A stretch of 64,000 nt of DNA from Rhabdobacter roseus (lineage in GTDB: Bacteria > Bacteroidota > Bacteroidia > Cytophagales > Spirosomataceae): contig NZ_JACHGF010000001.1 in NCBI RefSeq assembly GCF_014202275.1, forward strand, positions 1,037,168 through 1,101,167. The letters run 5' to 3'. A program made the position numbers and the translations under genes. Below the pieces are notes generated by a model. The model was not told where the DNA came from. It was given only the letters and a program-made list of their open reading frames with translations, and searched no databases. How positions within the stretch are numbered: position 1 is the first letter of the stretch; the number at the start of each line of letters is the position of its first letter. Of the stretch, positions 1 through 8,226 are shown piece after piece.

Positions 1-1
1 C

Positions 2-604
2 GAAGCGGGCCTCAAAACGGCCCAGCAGATGAATAGTACCAACGCGGGCATGACGACCCGGGCCATTGCGCTGCTGCGCCTGCAAGACAACGAGCACGTG
101 CTGGAGATTGGCCCCGGCAACGGCGCCCACGTACCCGAGCTGCTACAGCAAGCCCACCACCTGCACTACGACGGACTGGATATTTCGGATACGATGGTGG
201 TCGAAGCTGCCCGCCTCAACGCGGGGCAGGCGCGGGTTGCGTTTGGGCTGTCAGATGGGCTACAGGTACCTTTCGAGGTAGGTACTTTTGACGCCATTTT
301 TACGGTCAATACGGTGTATTTCTGGCAAGATCCGGCGGCCTACGCGGCCGAAATTCACCGCGTGCTCAGGCCCGGCGGTCGGTTCGTATTGGCTTTTGCG
401 CACGCCGATTTCATGCAGAAACTACCCTTCACGCAGCACGGCTTTCAGCTTTACACCCCGGTGCAGGCGGAGGTACTTTTGCGGCATGCCGCTTTCGCGA
501 TCGACGAAATCGTGGAAGAAACCGAAACCATCCGTAGCAATACCGGCGAAACCCTACCACGCGAGCTGGTCTTTGTGGTAGCGCGGAAGGAGGCTAAAGG
601 GTAG
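2..604 (+). CDS. Class I SAM-dependent methyltransferase, 5' end cut by window edge
   Basis: The frame is open to the left edge: codons for EAGLKTAQQ precede the first Met at base 29, so the N-terminus is missing. Visible family marks are the SAM-binding glycine loop VLEIGPGNG, the acidic end of strand 2 (YDGLDIS), the motif II region around FDAIFTVNTVYFW, and HRVLRPGGRFVLAF, which is typical of Methyltransf_11-type small-molecule methyltransferases. These enzymes move a methyl group from S-adenosylmethionine to a substrate. The substrate cannot be read from the sequence. It is followed by repeat-rich non-coding DNA, so it ends its transcription unit. Confidence 0.85.
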   Translation, partial: EAGLKTAQQMNSTNAGMTTRAIALLRLQDNEHVLEIGPGNGAHVPELLQQAHHLHYDGLDISDTMVVEAARLNAGQARVAFGLSDGLQVPFEVGTFDAIFTVNTVYFWQDPAAYAAEIHRVLRPGGRFVLAFAHADFMQKLPFTQHGFQLYTPVQAEVLLRHAAFAIDEIVEETETIRSNTGETLPRELVFVVARKEAKG

Positions 605-1029
605 TTGGGGGGTATTTATTTTTAATAGTGTCTTGGCATTCCAACGGTGGGTGCGACCGCGCTGCGGTCGGATTTGTGCAGCTATTCATTGGCTATACAC
701 GTGGGATTCCGTTCCACGGCCGCCTCCGGAATCCATTTTATTGGCTTCCAACGGCAGCCGCGGCAGCGCCGTTGCACGTTTATAGAAAAATGAGCTCTCC
801 CAGAACAACCCGACCCCAGCGGGGTCGCACTTTTTATGAGCATCACCAAGATAACCCCAACCACAGCTGCAAAAAATTGGCTGCACTCAGCTATTCATAA
901 ATCTCTCCCTTGCACTTAAATGGGAACGTTAGTACGGTGTCTTTTTTATGAAGGTAGAAAACCAGCTTTCCTTTGTGTTTATTGATGAGTGTAGATAAAT
1001 TCTATAGACCTCTGTCCGGCGGAATAATG
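605..1029. other. Non-coding, repeat-rich gap
   Basis: No convincing gene is seen. The gap holds a small hairpin near 645-662 (cgaccgc-gct-gcggtcg) and one copy of a dispersed palindromic repeat, annotated separately. The last 150 bases are AT-rich and run to the stop codon of the convergent low-GC lipoprotein gene. Confidence 0.6.
749..829 (+). repeat. Dispersed palindromic repeat, copy 1
   Basis: It consists of a GC-rich hairpin (aacggc...gccgtt), the linker gcacgtttatagaaaaatga, then a second hairpin gaccccagcggggtc. A second copy in the same orientation lies about 1.1 kb downstream, with near-identical linker and hairpin. Elements with this layout are familiar between genes in Cytophagales, but I cannot name a family. 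Confidence 0.7.
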
Positions 1030-1605
1030 CTATCTCTTAACAAAATCAATTTGCTCGATTCCTCTATTCAAGCCCTTCCAAATCATGGGTCCTGACATGG
1101 TTTCCAAGGAAAAAGTTTCCAACATGAAACCAATTTGTTCAAGGAAGTATTCATCATTCTCCACAAGATGAGAACTACCAGGAGGATAATTGTACTGAAT
1201 AAGGAAATAAGCTTTAGATCCTTCTTTCTTCTGATTGTAAAGCCACGGACCAGCTATTAGTTCAAACTGAACTGGGTATTTCTTTGCCTTGTATCGGATT
1301 TCTCCTTCATACCGACTAGGCTCAGAACCGTACTGGGTAGAGGACAGTGCTAAAGTCAATGTAGCAAAATCGATAAGTGTTGTATCCCTATTTAGCTTAA
1401 GTTCTGCATGATAAGGACTGCTTTGGCGTTTGATATGAACTTTCTTTATATCCCATGTACCAGTGATATGGGGCACCAACTTTTTGAGGAATTCTATTTT
1501 GGTTTGCTCATCTACCTTAGGAATAACGCCCCTATCTACTGAACACTGGCTAAAAAGGAAAACACCTATCAGGGTTGTCAACAATGTGCTTTTCATGTCA
1601 GTCAT
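1030..1605 (-). CDS. Hypothetical lipoprotein
   Basis: About 190 residues. The N-terminus has a short lipoprotein signal ending in FLFSQC, so the mature protein is probably lipidated at that Cys and anchored in the envelope. No catalytic motif or known domain is recognised. The body is mixed alpha/beta and rich in aromatic and charged residues. Translation could start at base 1605 (MTDMKST) or at 1596 (MKSTLL). The first overlaps the upstream lipoprotein gene by 8 bases, suggesting translational coupling. Base composition is clearly more AT-rich than the flanking genes, and the pair lies between two direct copies of a dispersed repeat, so acquisition is plausible. Confidence 0.6.
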   Translation of the reverse strand: MTDMKSTLLTTLIGVFLFSQCSVDRGVIPKVDEQTKIEFLKKLVPHITGTWDIKKVHIKRQSSPYHAELKLNRDTTLIDFATLTLALSSTQYGSEPSRYEGEIRYKAKKYPVQFELIAGPWLYNQKKEGSKAYFLIQYNYPPGSSHLVENDEYFLEQIGFMLETFSLETMSGPMIWKGLNRGIEQIDFVKR

Positions 1606-1837
1606 TCTTTGTTAAGATGTAATTAATTCTGGAAAAGGTGTCTTCCTTTTTTGTAAAAGGATGCCTGCCTGCTAAATAAAAACGATATTCATTCTTTGAG
1701 AACTTCGATACGATAATATTGCAAGAGTCAGGCCTTACATATTCAGCGGCTTCTTCGCAGGTAGCTTCACTAAAATTACTACATGAAGTACTTAGCAGAC
1801 AAAATATGAAAAGCAGCTTATTTCGTTGTTTATTCAT
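1598..1837 (-). CDS. Small hypothetical lipoprotein
   Basis: A 79-residue product starting MNKQRNKLLF, with a hydrophobic stretch and the lipobox LLSTSC near residue 17. Two further Cys (in EATCEE and PDSCN) could form a disulfide in the mature domain. A longer frame running to 1873 reads into the dispersed repeat, so I place the start at 1837. Its stop overlaps the start region of the next lipoprotein gene, so the two are probably one operon. Function unknown. Confidence 0.55.
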   Translation of the reverse strand: MNKQRNKLLFIFCLLSTSCSNFSEATCEEAAEYVRPDSCNIIVSKFSKNEYRFYLAGRHPFTKKEDTFSRINYILTKND

Positions 1838-1863
1838 CTCATATTCATTTTGTGGCTCGTTCT

Positions 1864-1951
1864 CAACGGCCACGGCCGCCGCGGCAGCGCCGTTGCACGT
1901 TTATAGAAAAATGAGCATCCCCAAAACAACCCCGACCCCAGCGGGGTCGCA
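1864..1951 (+). repeat. Dispersed palindromic repeat, copy 2
   Basis: Same orientation and architecture as the copy at 749-829: GC-rich hairpin containing ccgcggcagcgccgttgcac, linker tttatagaaaaatgagc, then gaccccagcggggtc. It lies directly upstream of the small lipoprotein gene on the minus strand and may hold its promoter region. Confidence 0.7.
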
Positions 1952-1973
1952 TATTCTCCCAAGAACCAGAAAT

Positions 1974-2357
1974 TCACTCCACCAACTGCCGGTACAGCCG
2001 GTCTAACGTGTCGGCGGCGTCGATACAGAGGCCGGGGTGGACGGCGGAAGTCTGGACGACGGTACTGCGCGCGGCCGTAAGCCAGCGAAAGCGCGAGGCC
2101 AGGGGTAGTTGGCCGATGGAACCGCCTTCGGCACGGCCCGCACAGATGCGCTCAAACGCCCGGAGGCGCTCGCGCAGCTCTGCGATGTCAACTTGAGCGG
2201 AAAAAGCGCGCAACCGCTCTTCGTTCAGCGTGTAGGTCGTCCGTAGAAAACCCTGGGCGGAGCAATACAGGATCACCCCTACGTTGAGGAACTCTTCGCG
2301 CGCCACGCAGGGCACCACGCGCACCACGGCGTACTCAAATACGTGCTTCTCTTGCAT
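1974..2357 (-). CDS. DUF3037 family protein, partner of HipA-like kinase
   Basis: About 127 residues starting MQEKHVFEYAVVRVVP, the typical start of DUF3037 proteins. I chose this Met because the upstream sequence lies inside the HipA-like gene. The motif REEFLNVGVILYC near residue 25 is the family core. The biochemical role is unknown; the family is usually found next to a HipA-domain protein, as here, where the two genes overlap by 23 bases. That coupling suggests joint function or a toxin-antitoxin-like relation, which is inference. Confidence 0.75.
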   Translation of the reverse strand: MQEKHVFEYAVVRVVPCVAREEFLNVGVILYCSAQGFLRTTYTLNEERLRAFSAQVDIAELRERLRAFERICAGRAEGGSIGQLPLASRFRWLTAARSTVVQTSAVHPGLCIDAADTLDRLYRQLVE

Positions 2358-3132
2358 CCTGGGCGGCTTTGACAAAAATAGATGAATGAGCAAGGCGGGT
2401 CGTCAGGAACTGGACGTAAGCCTGACGGTGCTCCTGAGCCGACGCAAAAGGCGACTCCACGGTGAGCCAGTCGTCCGGGATCAGCGACACGATGGCTTGT
2501 AGCTGCTCGGTGGTGAGCAAGGTACGGTACTCAGCGTCGACGGCGTCGAGCTCGGTAGCCTGGGGCAGCAGTACGTGGTCTTTGATGAGCACAAAGGGGC
2601 TCCGGGCTTTTTCTTCCCAATGGTCCCACGCGTGATGGAAAAAAAACGACGCCCCGTGGTCGATGAGCCAAAGCTCCCGGTGCCACATGAGCATGTTGGT
2701 ATTGCGGGCGGTGCGATCTACGTTGGTGATCAGGGCGTCGAGCCACACGATCTGCGAGGCCAGCCGGGCGTCCAGCGTGGTCACGAGCGGGTCGTAGGTG
2801 ATGGCCCCCGAGAGGTAGTGCAACGCCAGGTTGAGGCCTTCGCTGGCGCGGAGCAGGTCCTGGATTTCCTCGTCGGGCTCGGTGCGGCCAAAGGCTTCGT
2901 CGAGTTCGGCAAAGACGATTTCGGGTATTCGCAGACCCAGTACCCGCGCCAGTTCCCCGGCGATGAGCTCCGCAATGAGCGCCTTCACGCCCTGGCCCGA
3001 TCCGCGGAATTTGAGCACGTACATAAAGTCGTCGTCGGCCTCCACGATGGCGGGGAGGGAGCCGCCCTCACGCAGCGGCGTGACGTAACGGATCACCTGG
3101 ACGGTGCGGAGCTGGGGCGGTTGGTGGGTCAT
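2335..3132 (-). CDS. HipA-like kinase family protein
   Basis: 265 residues starting MTHQPPQLRTVQVIRYV. The segment FMYVLKFRGSGQGVKALIAELIAGELARVLG fits the ATP-binding lobe of HipA-type Ser/Thr kinases (Lys in YVLKFRG, conserved Glu in the helix). Further on, DALITNVDRTARNTNMLMW resembles the catalytic loop (D..N.DRT..N.N) and LWLIDHGASF the metal-binding D-x-G. Canonical HipA phosphorylates glutamyl-tRNA synthetase; here the N-terminal subdomain is short and the partner is DUF3037 rather than HipB, so the substrate is unknown. An upstream Met at 3159 is less likely because it would cover the promoter box. Confidence 0.8.
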   Translation of the reverse strand: MTHQPPQLRTVQVIRYVTPLREGGSLPAIVEADDDFMYVLKFRGSGQGVKALIAELIAGELARVLGLRIPEIVFAELDEAFGRTEPDEEIQDLLRASEGLNLALHYLSGAITYDPLVTTLDARLASQIVWLDALITNVDRTARNTNMLMWHRELWLIDHGASFFFHHAWDHWEEKARSPFVLIKDHVLLPQATELDAVDAEYRTLLTTEQLQAIVSLIPDDWLTVESPFASAQEHRQAYVQFLTTRLAHSSIFVKAAQDAREARI

Positions 3133-3156
3133 AGGTACCGGATTGGGGCAACGCCA

Positions 3157-3164
3157 CAAAGGTA
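3157..3164 (-). promoter_or_regulatory. -7 promoter box TACCTTTG for the HipA-like/DUF3037 genes
   Basis: On the minus strand the sequence TACCTTTG lies 25 bases before the chosen kinase start and matches the Bacteroidota primary sigma -7 consensus TAnnTTTG exactly. A TTTGTTG lies just upstream but too close to be a well-spaced -33 element. Confidence 0.45.
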
Positions 3165-3185
3165 CTTTTTACCCAACAAAGTACC

Positions 3186-3491
3186 CTACTCCAGCCGACG
3201 CAGAATTTTCCGGTCGATGTAGAAAGTACCAAACGGCACGAGTGAAGCCACCAGTACCTTCCAGGTCGTGGCCCGAAACGACCAGCGCTGCTCGATCCCC
3301 AGCCGCAGGGCGTTGAACACAAACAGCAGGAAGAGCAGGCCGTGGACCGGCCCCAGCGCCTGCACCAGCGCCGGATTGCCGAACAAATGCTTGGCCGGGA
3401 CGGCGACTCCCACCAGCAGCAGCAGCGAGGTACCTTCCAGCAAGGCCACGAGCCGCAGCCGCCCTACGGACGAAGAGAGGTAGTTTTTCAT
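3186..3491 (-). CDS. DUF3817 small integral membrane protein
   Basis: 101 residues with three hydrophobic segments: near residues 10-30 (LRLVALLEGTSLLLLVGVA), 45-65 (PVHGLLFLLFVFNALRL) and 75-95. The pattern RLVALLEGTSLL...P...K and GPVHGLLF is that of DUF3817 membrane proteins. Role unknown. It is 2 bases downstream of another small membrane protein gene on the same strand, so they are probably co-transcribed. Confidence 0.75.
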   Translation of the reverse strand: MKNYLSSSVGRLRLVALLEGTSLLLLVGVAVPAKHLFGNPALVQALGPVHGLLFLLFVFNALRLGIEQRWSFRATTWKVLVASLVPFGTFYIDRKILRRLE

Positions 3492-3493
3492 AA

Positions 3494-3958
3494 CTAAAAC
3501 GGACGAAAGTAGGGGCGTTGGGCCAGCGGAGAAAAGGGCCAGGGAATGGCCAGAAAAATGATCAGTAGCGCCAGGGAGTACCAGATCAGCATGGTTTTGA
3601 ACTTCGCGGCGTCGGTGGGGCGGCGCTTGGCCAGCGCGGAGCCACTCGAAAGTACGCTGACCGCTGTAAACATGAGCCCGATGTGAATGAGCCCGAAAAA
3701 CGTAAATTCCAGCTGCTGAATGGCTTCTTTGAAGTTGGACGTAAAGTACTTCACCACCGGACTGGTAAAGTACAGCGCGAAGCCAATCATTAGCTGTACC
3801 TGGGCGATGGTGGCCGTCCAGTGCCGGAGGGCGTTGTGGGTTTTGGTGAAGGTACCTTGGCCAAAGTACCCCCGCGCCGCCACGAAGAGCGCGCTCAGCA
3901 GGCTGGCAAGCACCAGCCAGCGAAAGAGGGAGTGAAAGAAGAGGAGCGAGGCGTACAT
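3494..3958 (-). CDS. Four-helix membrane protein of unknown function
   Basis: 154 residues beginning MYASLLFFHSLFRWLVLAS. I chose this Met because upstream codons give a hydrophilic sequence that would hide the first membrane helix. Hydrophobic segments lie near residues 5-25, 45-70, 85-110 and 125-150. Several His residues (HSLFRW, HNALRHW, IHIG) are regularly placed, as in heme-binding or cytochrome b-like small membrane proteins, but no heme motif can be demonstrated. It precedes the DUF3817 gene with a 2-base gap. Confidence 0.65.
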   Translation of the reverse strand: MYASLLFFHSLFRWLVLASLLSALFVAARGYFGQGTFTKTHNALRHWTATIAQVQLMIGFALYFTSPVVKYFTSNFKEAIQQLEFTFFGLIHIGLMFTAVSVLSSGSALAKRRPTDAAKFKTMLIWYSLALLIIFLAIPWPFSPLAQRPYFRPF

Positions 3959-4031
3959 GTGTTTATAGACTTTTTCTGGGGGCAAAGGTGGGGAAAGTAC
4001 CCTGTCGGCACTAGGACGGATAACGCCGGTT

Positions 4032-4946
4032 TTAGGATTTTTCAATCATTTTTCGAAATTCCAGCGGCGTGGTTCCGGTGTGCTTTTTGAAAAGTCGACT
4101 AAAATACGACGGGTCCAAAAGTCCGATCCCGGCGGCTACGTCACTGATCGCTAGGGTACTTTGGTGCAGAAGTACCTTGGCTTCCAGCACCAGGGCCTCG
4201 TCGATCCACTGGCTGGCCGACTTGCCCGTTGCGGTTTTTACGGCTTTGTTGAGGTGGTTGGGCGTGATGCTGAGCCAGGAGGCGTAGTCGGTGACCCGGT
4301 GGTGAGTCCTGACGTGCGCAAACAGCAGCTCCCGGAAGCGGTTGGCAAGCCGCACCGCCTGGCTGGGGGTACTTCCCGCCGTAGGTTGGTAAGCGCGCTT
4401 GATTTCGCCCAGCAACGCCACCATATACGCCTGGATCAGCGCCGGATTACGGATGCCCTCGGCCGCGTAGAGTTCTAAAATGCGTTGAAAAAGCGGCTCC
4501 ACCAAGGCGGAAGCCTTTTTGCCGAGCGGAATGCGCGGATGACCCCACACGTTCAGAAACTCGAATTCCTGCAACAGTTCGTTTTGGCCCCATTTCTCTG
4601 CCACGAAGTCGCTGTGAAACGTACACAGGTACCCCCGGTTGACGTCGGGGTGGCGAAACGAAAATATCTGTCCCGCCGCTACCACCAGGCACTCGTGGGC
4701 GTGGATGGTGTAGGTTTCGCCGCCGATGGTCATGATGGCTTCGCCTTCGGTGAGGTAGATCAGCGAATGGTTGGTGGAGCGCGAGGGCGGAATGGGTAGT
4801 TTCATGGTGCGGAACATATCCTGCACCCGCACCATGAAAAACGTATCGAAGCCGGGCTTGAGCAGCTCGTCCAGCGTCGGCTCGGCCCGGATATGTACCT
4901 CCCGGAACGAGTTTGTGTCGTGCAGTTTTATGTTGACGCTAGCCAC
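4032..4946 (-). CDS. AraC family transcriptional regulator
   Basis: 304 residues. The N-terminal ~170 residues form a cupin-type sensing domain (LIYLTEGEAIMTIGGETYTIHAHECLVVAAG region). The C-terminal ~100 residues carry two helix-turn-helix motifs: VTDYASWLSITPNHLNKAVKTATGKS, and AISDVAAGIGLLDPSYFSRLFKKHTGTTPLEFR, the AraC signature. The ligand and targets cannot be predicted. No divergent operon is visible immediately upstream; the next gene is a lipoprotein on the same strand. Confidence 0.9.
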   Translation of the reverse strand: MASVNIKLHDTNSFREVHIRAEPTLDELLKPGFDTFFMVRVQDMFRTMKLPIPPSRSTNHSLIYLTEGEAIMTIGGETYTIHAHECLVVAAGQIFSFRHPDVNRGYLCTFHSDFVAEKWGQNELLQEFEFLNVWGHPRIPLGKKASALVEPLFQRILELYAAEGIRNPALIQAYMVALLGEIKRAYQPTAGSTPSQAVRLANRFRELLFAHVRTHHRVTDYASWLSITPNHLNKAVKTATGKSASQWIDEALVLEAKVLLHQSTLAISDVAAGIGLLDPSYFSRLFKKHTGTTPLEFRKMIEKS

Positions 4947-4997
4947 GGGGAATTTTTCAAAAAAAAGAACGCTCCATGTACCCCATCGCGGGGTACT

Positions 4998-6374
4998 TTA
5001 CGGGCTTGTTACTACCGCCGATTCTTCCCACTCTTTTTCGGTTAACGTATTGATAAAATAGTCGGTGATCTTAATTTCCGTTTCCTCAGCATCGCTGGTG
5101 TGAATTTCCGTAAAAGGAAACAAAACACCCGCTACCTCTTTAAAATTTTTATAAGCGACCTTGGTAACCTTCCCTTGCGAGGGAATTTCTTCTCCCGTAA
5201 TACGGTACTTTTTATCAACCAACAGCTTGAGGGGCTTTCCCTGCACAAGGTACCTTAGTTCGTAGTCGCCGTTGGGGGCTACTTCCAAAGTACCTTTCTT
5301 CAGCTCGGCCAGGCGCGTGGTATGCAGTCCGGAAATTCCTGCGTAGCGGTTGGCTTCGCTTTCCTGAATGCGCGCCTGCTCCATGGGCGATTTTTTCCCC
5401 TGCATCCATTGCCAGCCCTCATTTCCCTCGCGGTATTGCACAAAAGCCAGCTTACCGGCTACCCTGACGTGGGCCAGGCTGCGAGGCTTTTGGTAGTCGT
5501 TGAGGTTGAGTAGCACCATGCCCCGCGCCTGCGACACCACCTTTACGTCCCGGATGGCGTCGATAGCCCGGCCGCCGTGCACTTCTTTTACTTTATTCAG
5601 AAGCTCGGCCACCGAGGGTAGTTTTTCCGACTCGTCCGGCTTTTGAGCGGCTTCTTTGGGGGTACTTTTCTCTTTTTCTTCTACATAAATGCGTCCGTCG
5701 ATCACGGCGATTCGCTCGCGGCTTTTGGAGAAAAAGAAGCTGTGTTTCTCGGTTTGGCCGTTGCTGTATTTTAGCTGAAGTACCCCGTCTTTATACGTGT
5801 AGGTACCTCCGCTTTCGTCTTTGTTATTGGTACCACCGCCGATGTTGTCGCCCGTAATGAGTACCGTGCCCTGGTGCTCCCGGCTGAAGCTCCCTTTGCC
5901 GTCGAAGCGAATGAAGTTTTGGCTGAAAGTACCTATGTAAGGAGTGCCGCTCAGGCCACCGCCCGTGCTGGTACCGCCGCTGGTTTTGTAGCCGAGGGCG
6001 GGTAGGTTGCCGTTCATTTCCAGGCGCATCAGGATGGTACTTCCACTCTTTAGATGACCCTTGGAGGTTCTTTCGTAGGTATCGCTCTTTTTATTGTTAT
6101 TGTAGGTCAAAATTACCTCGTTACCCTTCACCACGTACTTACCCTTCACGGCGGTTTTCCAGTCTTCTTCGTCCAGCTCATCCGTGAAAGTACCATCCTT
6201 GCGTAGATAAACGGCCATGTCGTCGCGCTGTAAACTACCCCCGCCCATGGCGCTGAACCGCACGCCCAGCCCGCCGTACACGCCCTCCACCGACTGCGAG
6301 TTGCAGGAAAGAATGGCACAAAAAAACAGCCATTGCCCCAGCCAAAGGGCATACCGATAACCTCTCTTTTTCAT
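4998..6374 (-). CDS. Two-domain lipoprotein of unknown function
   Basis: 458 residues starting MKKRGYRYALWLG, with a signal segment ending AILSC (lipobox Cys near residue 24). The N-terminal half is rich in Gly, Asn and Thr, with the pattern FTDELDEEDWKTAVKGKY...LTYNNN and later SFSREHQGTVL...GGTYTYKDGVLQL, suggesting two lipocalin-like beta modules. The C-terminal half begins with AELLNKVKEVHGGRAIDAI and continues with LKLLVDKKYRITGEE and GVLFPFTEIHTSD, a layout resembling LolA/outer-membrane-lipoprotein-sorting folds. The start at 6374 is preceded by a good promoter; longer frames upstream read through the ABC permease gene and are rejected. Confidence 0.65.
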   Translation of the reverse strand: MKKRGYRYALWLGQWLFFCAILSCNSQSVEGVYGGLGVRFSAMGGGSLQRDDMAVYLRKDGTFTDELDEEDWKTAVKGKYVVKGNEVILTYNNNKKSDTYERTSKGHLKSGSTILMRLEMNGNLPALGYKTSGGTSTGGGLSGTPYIGTFSQNFIRFDGKGSFSREHQGTVLITGDNIGGGTNNKDESGGTYTYKDGVLQLKYSNGQTEKHSFFFSKSRERIAVIDGRIYVEEKEKSTPKEAAQKPDESEKLPSVAELLNKVKEVHGGRAIDAIRDVKVVSQARGMVLLNLNDYQKPRSLAHVRVAGKLAFVQYREGNEGWQWMQGKKSPMEQARIQESEANRYAGISGLHTTRLAELKKGTLEVAPNGDYELRYLVQGKPLKLLVDKKYRITGEEIPSQGKVTKVAYKNFKEVAGVLFPFTEIHTSDAEETEIKITDYFINTLTEKEWEESAVVTSP

Positions 6375-6396
6375 GGTTTTTAGTGTTGATGATGAC

Positions 6397-6427
6397 CAAA
6401 TATAGGTAATAGCGCTTACGGGCGCAA
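6397..6427 (-). promoter_or_regulatory. Promoter of the two-domain lipoprotein gene
   Basis: On the minus strand a -33 TTG (6425-6427) is followed after 20 bases by TATATTTG (6397-6404), a full match to TAnnTTTG, 23 bases upstream of the chosen start. This supports that start. Confidence 0.55.
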
Positions 6428-6454
6428 CCTTGGTCAAGGGGTACTTGAGAAGTA

Positions 6455-7237
6455 CTACTTGGTATGGTCGGCGTGGTTCCAATAAAAAAGCGTAGCCCCG
6501 TAGCCCGCCAAACTGGTCAACAGCAGCAGCAGGTAGCTCCCGGTGGGAAGCGCATTTCCTCCGCCCAGTCCGCTGAAAAGCCCCGGTACCGACCAGGGAA
6601 AGTAGGAGCCAAAACCCGTAGCGGCGATGACCTGCGCAAAGACCAGTGTGAGGGCCACGAAGCCCAGGGGGGCCAGGTACCCTTTGCCCCAGAGGGCAAA
6701 GAACGCCAGGGGCGTACCGAGGACGGCGGTGAGCAGGGTAGTAAGGGCATAAATGGGTAGCTGGTGGCGCAGCAGGGGGAGGTCGGGCGCGGGGAGCTGG
6801 AGCAACGTGCCCAGCAGGGTACCTACCGCCAGGTTGGAGACGGCCAGCGCCAGGCACCACAGGCCGTACACGATAAATTTGGCGTTCAGGATGGCCGTAC
6901 GGGAGGTAGGGAGCGCCAGGAGGTCCTTGGCGGTGCCGTCGGAGTGTTCCCGACCAAACAGCCAGCTGGCCACAAAGCCGAACACCAGCACGCCCCCCAC
7001 ACCCACGGCCTGCGTGAGCAGCCCCAGGTAGGAGGGCCAATCGGTCGAGAAATCCATGAGCTGGGCCTTGGCCCTCAGCGCGCTGGACTGGGCCATGATC
7101 TCGGGTTCGCGCAGGATGAGGATGAACACACCGCCCATGACGGGAGCCAGGGCAAAGGCCACAAAAGTAACCCACACGATGCTCGCGTGCCGGTTTTTGA
7201 GGAGTTCGGCTTTCAGGGCAGGTAGGAGGGCGTTCAT
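6455..7237 (-). CDS. ABC transporter permease (ABC-2 type)
   Basis: 260 residues with six hydrophobic segments. The first follows MNALLPALKAELLKNRHASIVWVTFVAFALAPVMGG, the usual start of ABC-2/NatB-like permeases (LKAELLK then a membrane helix). FGREHSDGTAKDLLALPTSRTAILNAKFIVY is the conserved cytosolic elbow between helices 2 and 3. It overlaps the ATPase gene by 4 bases, so the two form an exporter. The cargo is unknown; such pairs are common for small-molecule or antibiotic efflux. Confidence 0.88.
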   Translation of the reverse strand: MNALLPALKAELLKNRHASIVWVTFVAFALAPVMGGVFILILREPEIMAQSSALRAKAQLMDFSTDWPSYLGLLTQAVGVGGVLVFGFVASWLFGREHSDGTAKDLLALPTSRTAILNAKFIVYGLWCLALAVSNLAVGTLLGTLLQLPAPDLPLLRHQLPIYALTTLLTAVLGTPLAFFALWGKGYLAPLGFVALTLVFAQVIAATGFGSYFPWSVPGLFSGLGGGNALPTGSYLLLLLTSLAGYGATLFYWNHADHTK

Positions 7238-8142
7238 GCGGGGCGGTTTCGGATGATGCGTAAAAAGTACCTTTCCAGGTCTTCCTCCCAGCGGTAGAGC
7301 TGCCGGGGCGAGTACCCTTTTTCTACCAGTACCTGGGCTATTTTTTCGGGCTGTTCCAGGGCGGTGGGGTCCGTTATTTCCAGCTCGTTGGCTTCGTTGA
7401 GCCGCACTTGGTAGCCTAAGGTACTTAGCTGCCGGAGGGCGCCGGGGTTGTCGAGGGTACTTACGATGAGCTTGCGGTGCAGGCGTTGGGTCAGCTCCTG
7501 GTTAGTCAGCTCCTGCACGAGTCGCCCCTCGTGGATAATCCCCAGGCGGGTAGCTACCTTGGCGATTTCGCCCAGGATATGGCTGGAAAGAAACACCGTG
7601 GCGCCCTGCGCGACCAGCGCTTGCAGGAGCTGCCGTACCTCCACGATACCCTCAGGGTCCAGGCCGTTGGTGGGTTCGTCGAGCAGGAGAAGTTGGGGCT
7701 GATGCAGCAAGGCTTTGGCCAAGCCCAGCCGCTGTTGATTGCCCAGCGACAGGTTTTTGGCCTTGGTGTGCGCGTAGGTACCTAGCTTGAGCTGGTCGAT
7801 GAGGGCGGGGATTCGTTTCGGGTCTTTGAGCCGCCGGAGCTGGTAGTATACTTGCAAATTTTCGACCACGGAAAGGTCGGGGTAAGCGGCGGGCGTTTCG
7901 ACCAGGTACCCTACGTCGTTCCAGGCGTCAAAGCGCGCGCTTAGCTTTTTCTCAAACAGGTACACCTCGCCCTGGTCGGGCCGGATCAGGCCCAGGAGCA
8001 TCCGGATCAGCGTCGTTTTACCGGCTCCGTTTAGGCCCAGAAAGCCGTAAATTTCTCCCGGCTGTACCCGAATGGAAATACCATCGACGGCCAGCGTGGG
8101 GCCGAAGCGTTTGGTAAGGGAGTGGGTACGTAGTACTTCCAA
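7234..8142 (-). CDS. ABC transporter ATP-binding protein
   Basis: 302 residues. Walker A GLNGAGKTT lies at 36-44, the signature is LSLGNQQRLGLAKAL, Walker B is LLLLDEPTNGLDP, and the switch His is in FLSSHILGEI. The C-terminal ~80 residues (QELTNQELTQRL..., ending ERYFLRIIRNRPA) are the regulatory extension of CcmA/NatA-type subunits. It pairs with the overlapping permease gene downstream. Confidence 0.93.
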   Translation of the reverse strand: MEVLRTHSLTKRFGPTLAVDGISIRVQPGEIYGFLGLNGAGKTTLIRMLLGLIRPDQGEVYLFEKKLSARFDAWNDVGYLVETPAAYPDLSVVENLQVYYQLRRLKDPKRIPALIDQLKLGTYAHTKAKNLSLGNQQRLGLAKALLHQPQLLLLDEPTNGLDPEGIVEVRQLLQALVAQGATVFLSSHILGEIAKVATRLGIIHEGRLVQELTNQELTQRLHRKLIVSTLDNPGALRQLSTLGYQVRLNEANELEITDPTALEQPEKIAQVLVEKGYSPRQLYRWEEDLERYFLRIIRNRPA

Positions 8143-8226
8143 GAGGGGATTTTTGAAAAAAGTGTACGGTGATTCTCTTTTATTCGGGTCGGTTGTTCGC
8201 GTTTTTATTTCGCTGGTTTGCGTTTA

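Noticed and set aside
628..900. Frames spanning the repeat at 749-829
   Set aside because: They read through palindromic repeat DNA and encode low-complexity peptides.
6375..7175. N-terminal extension of the two-domain lipoprotein
   Set aside because: The extension is antisense-frame noise inside the ABC permease gene; the real start has a lipoprotein signal and promoter.
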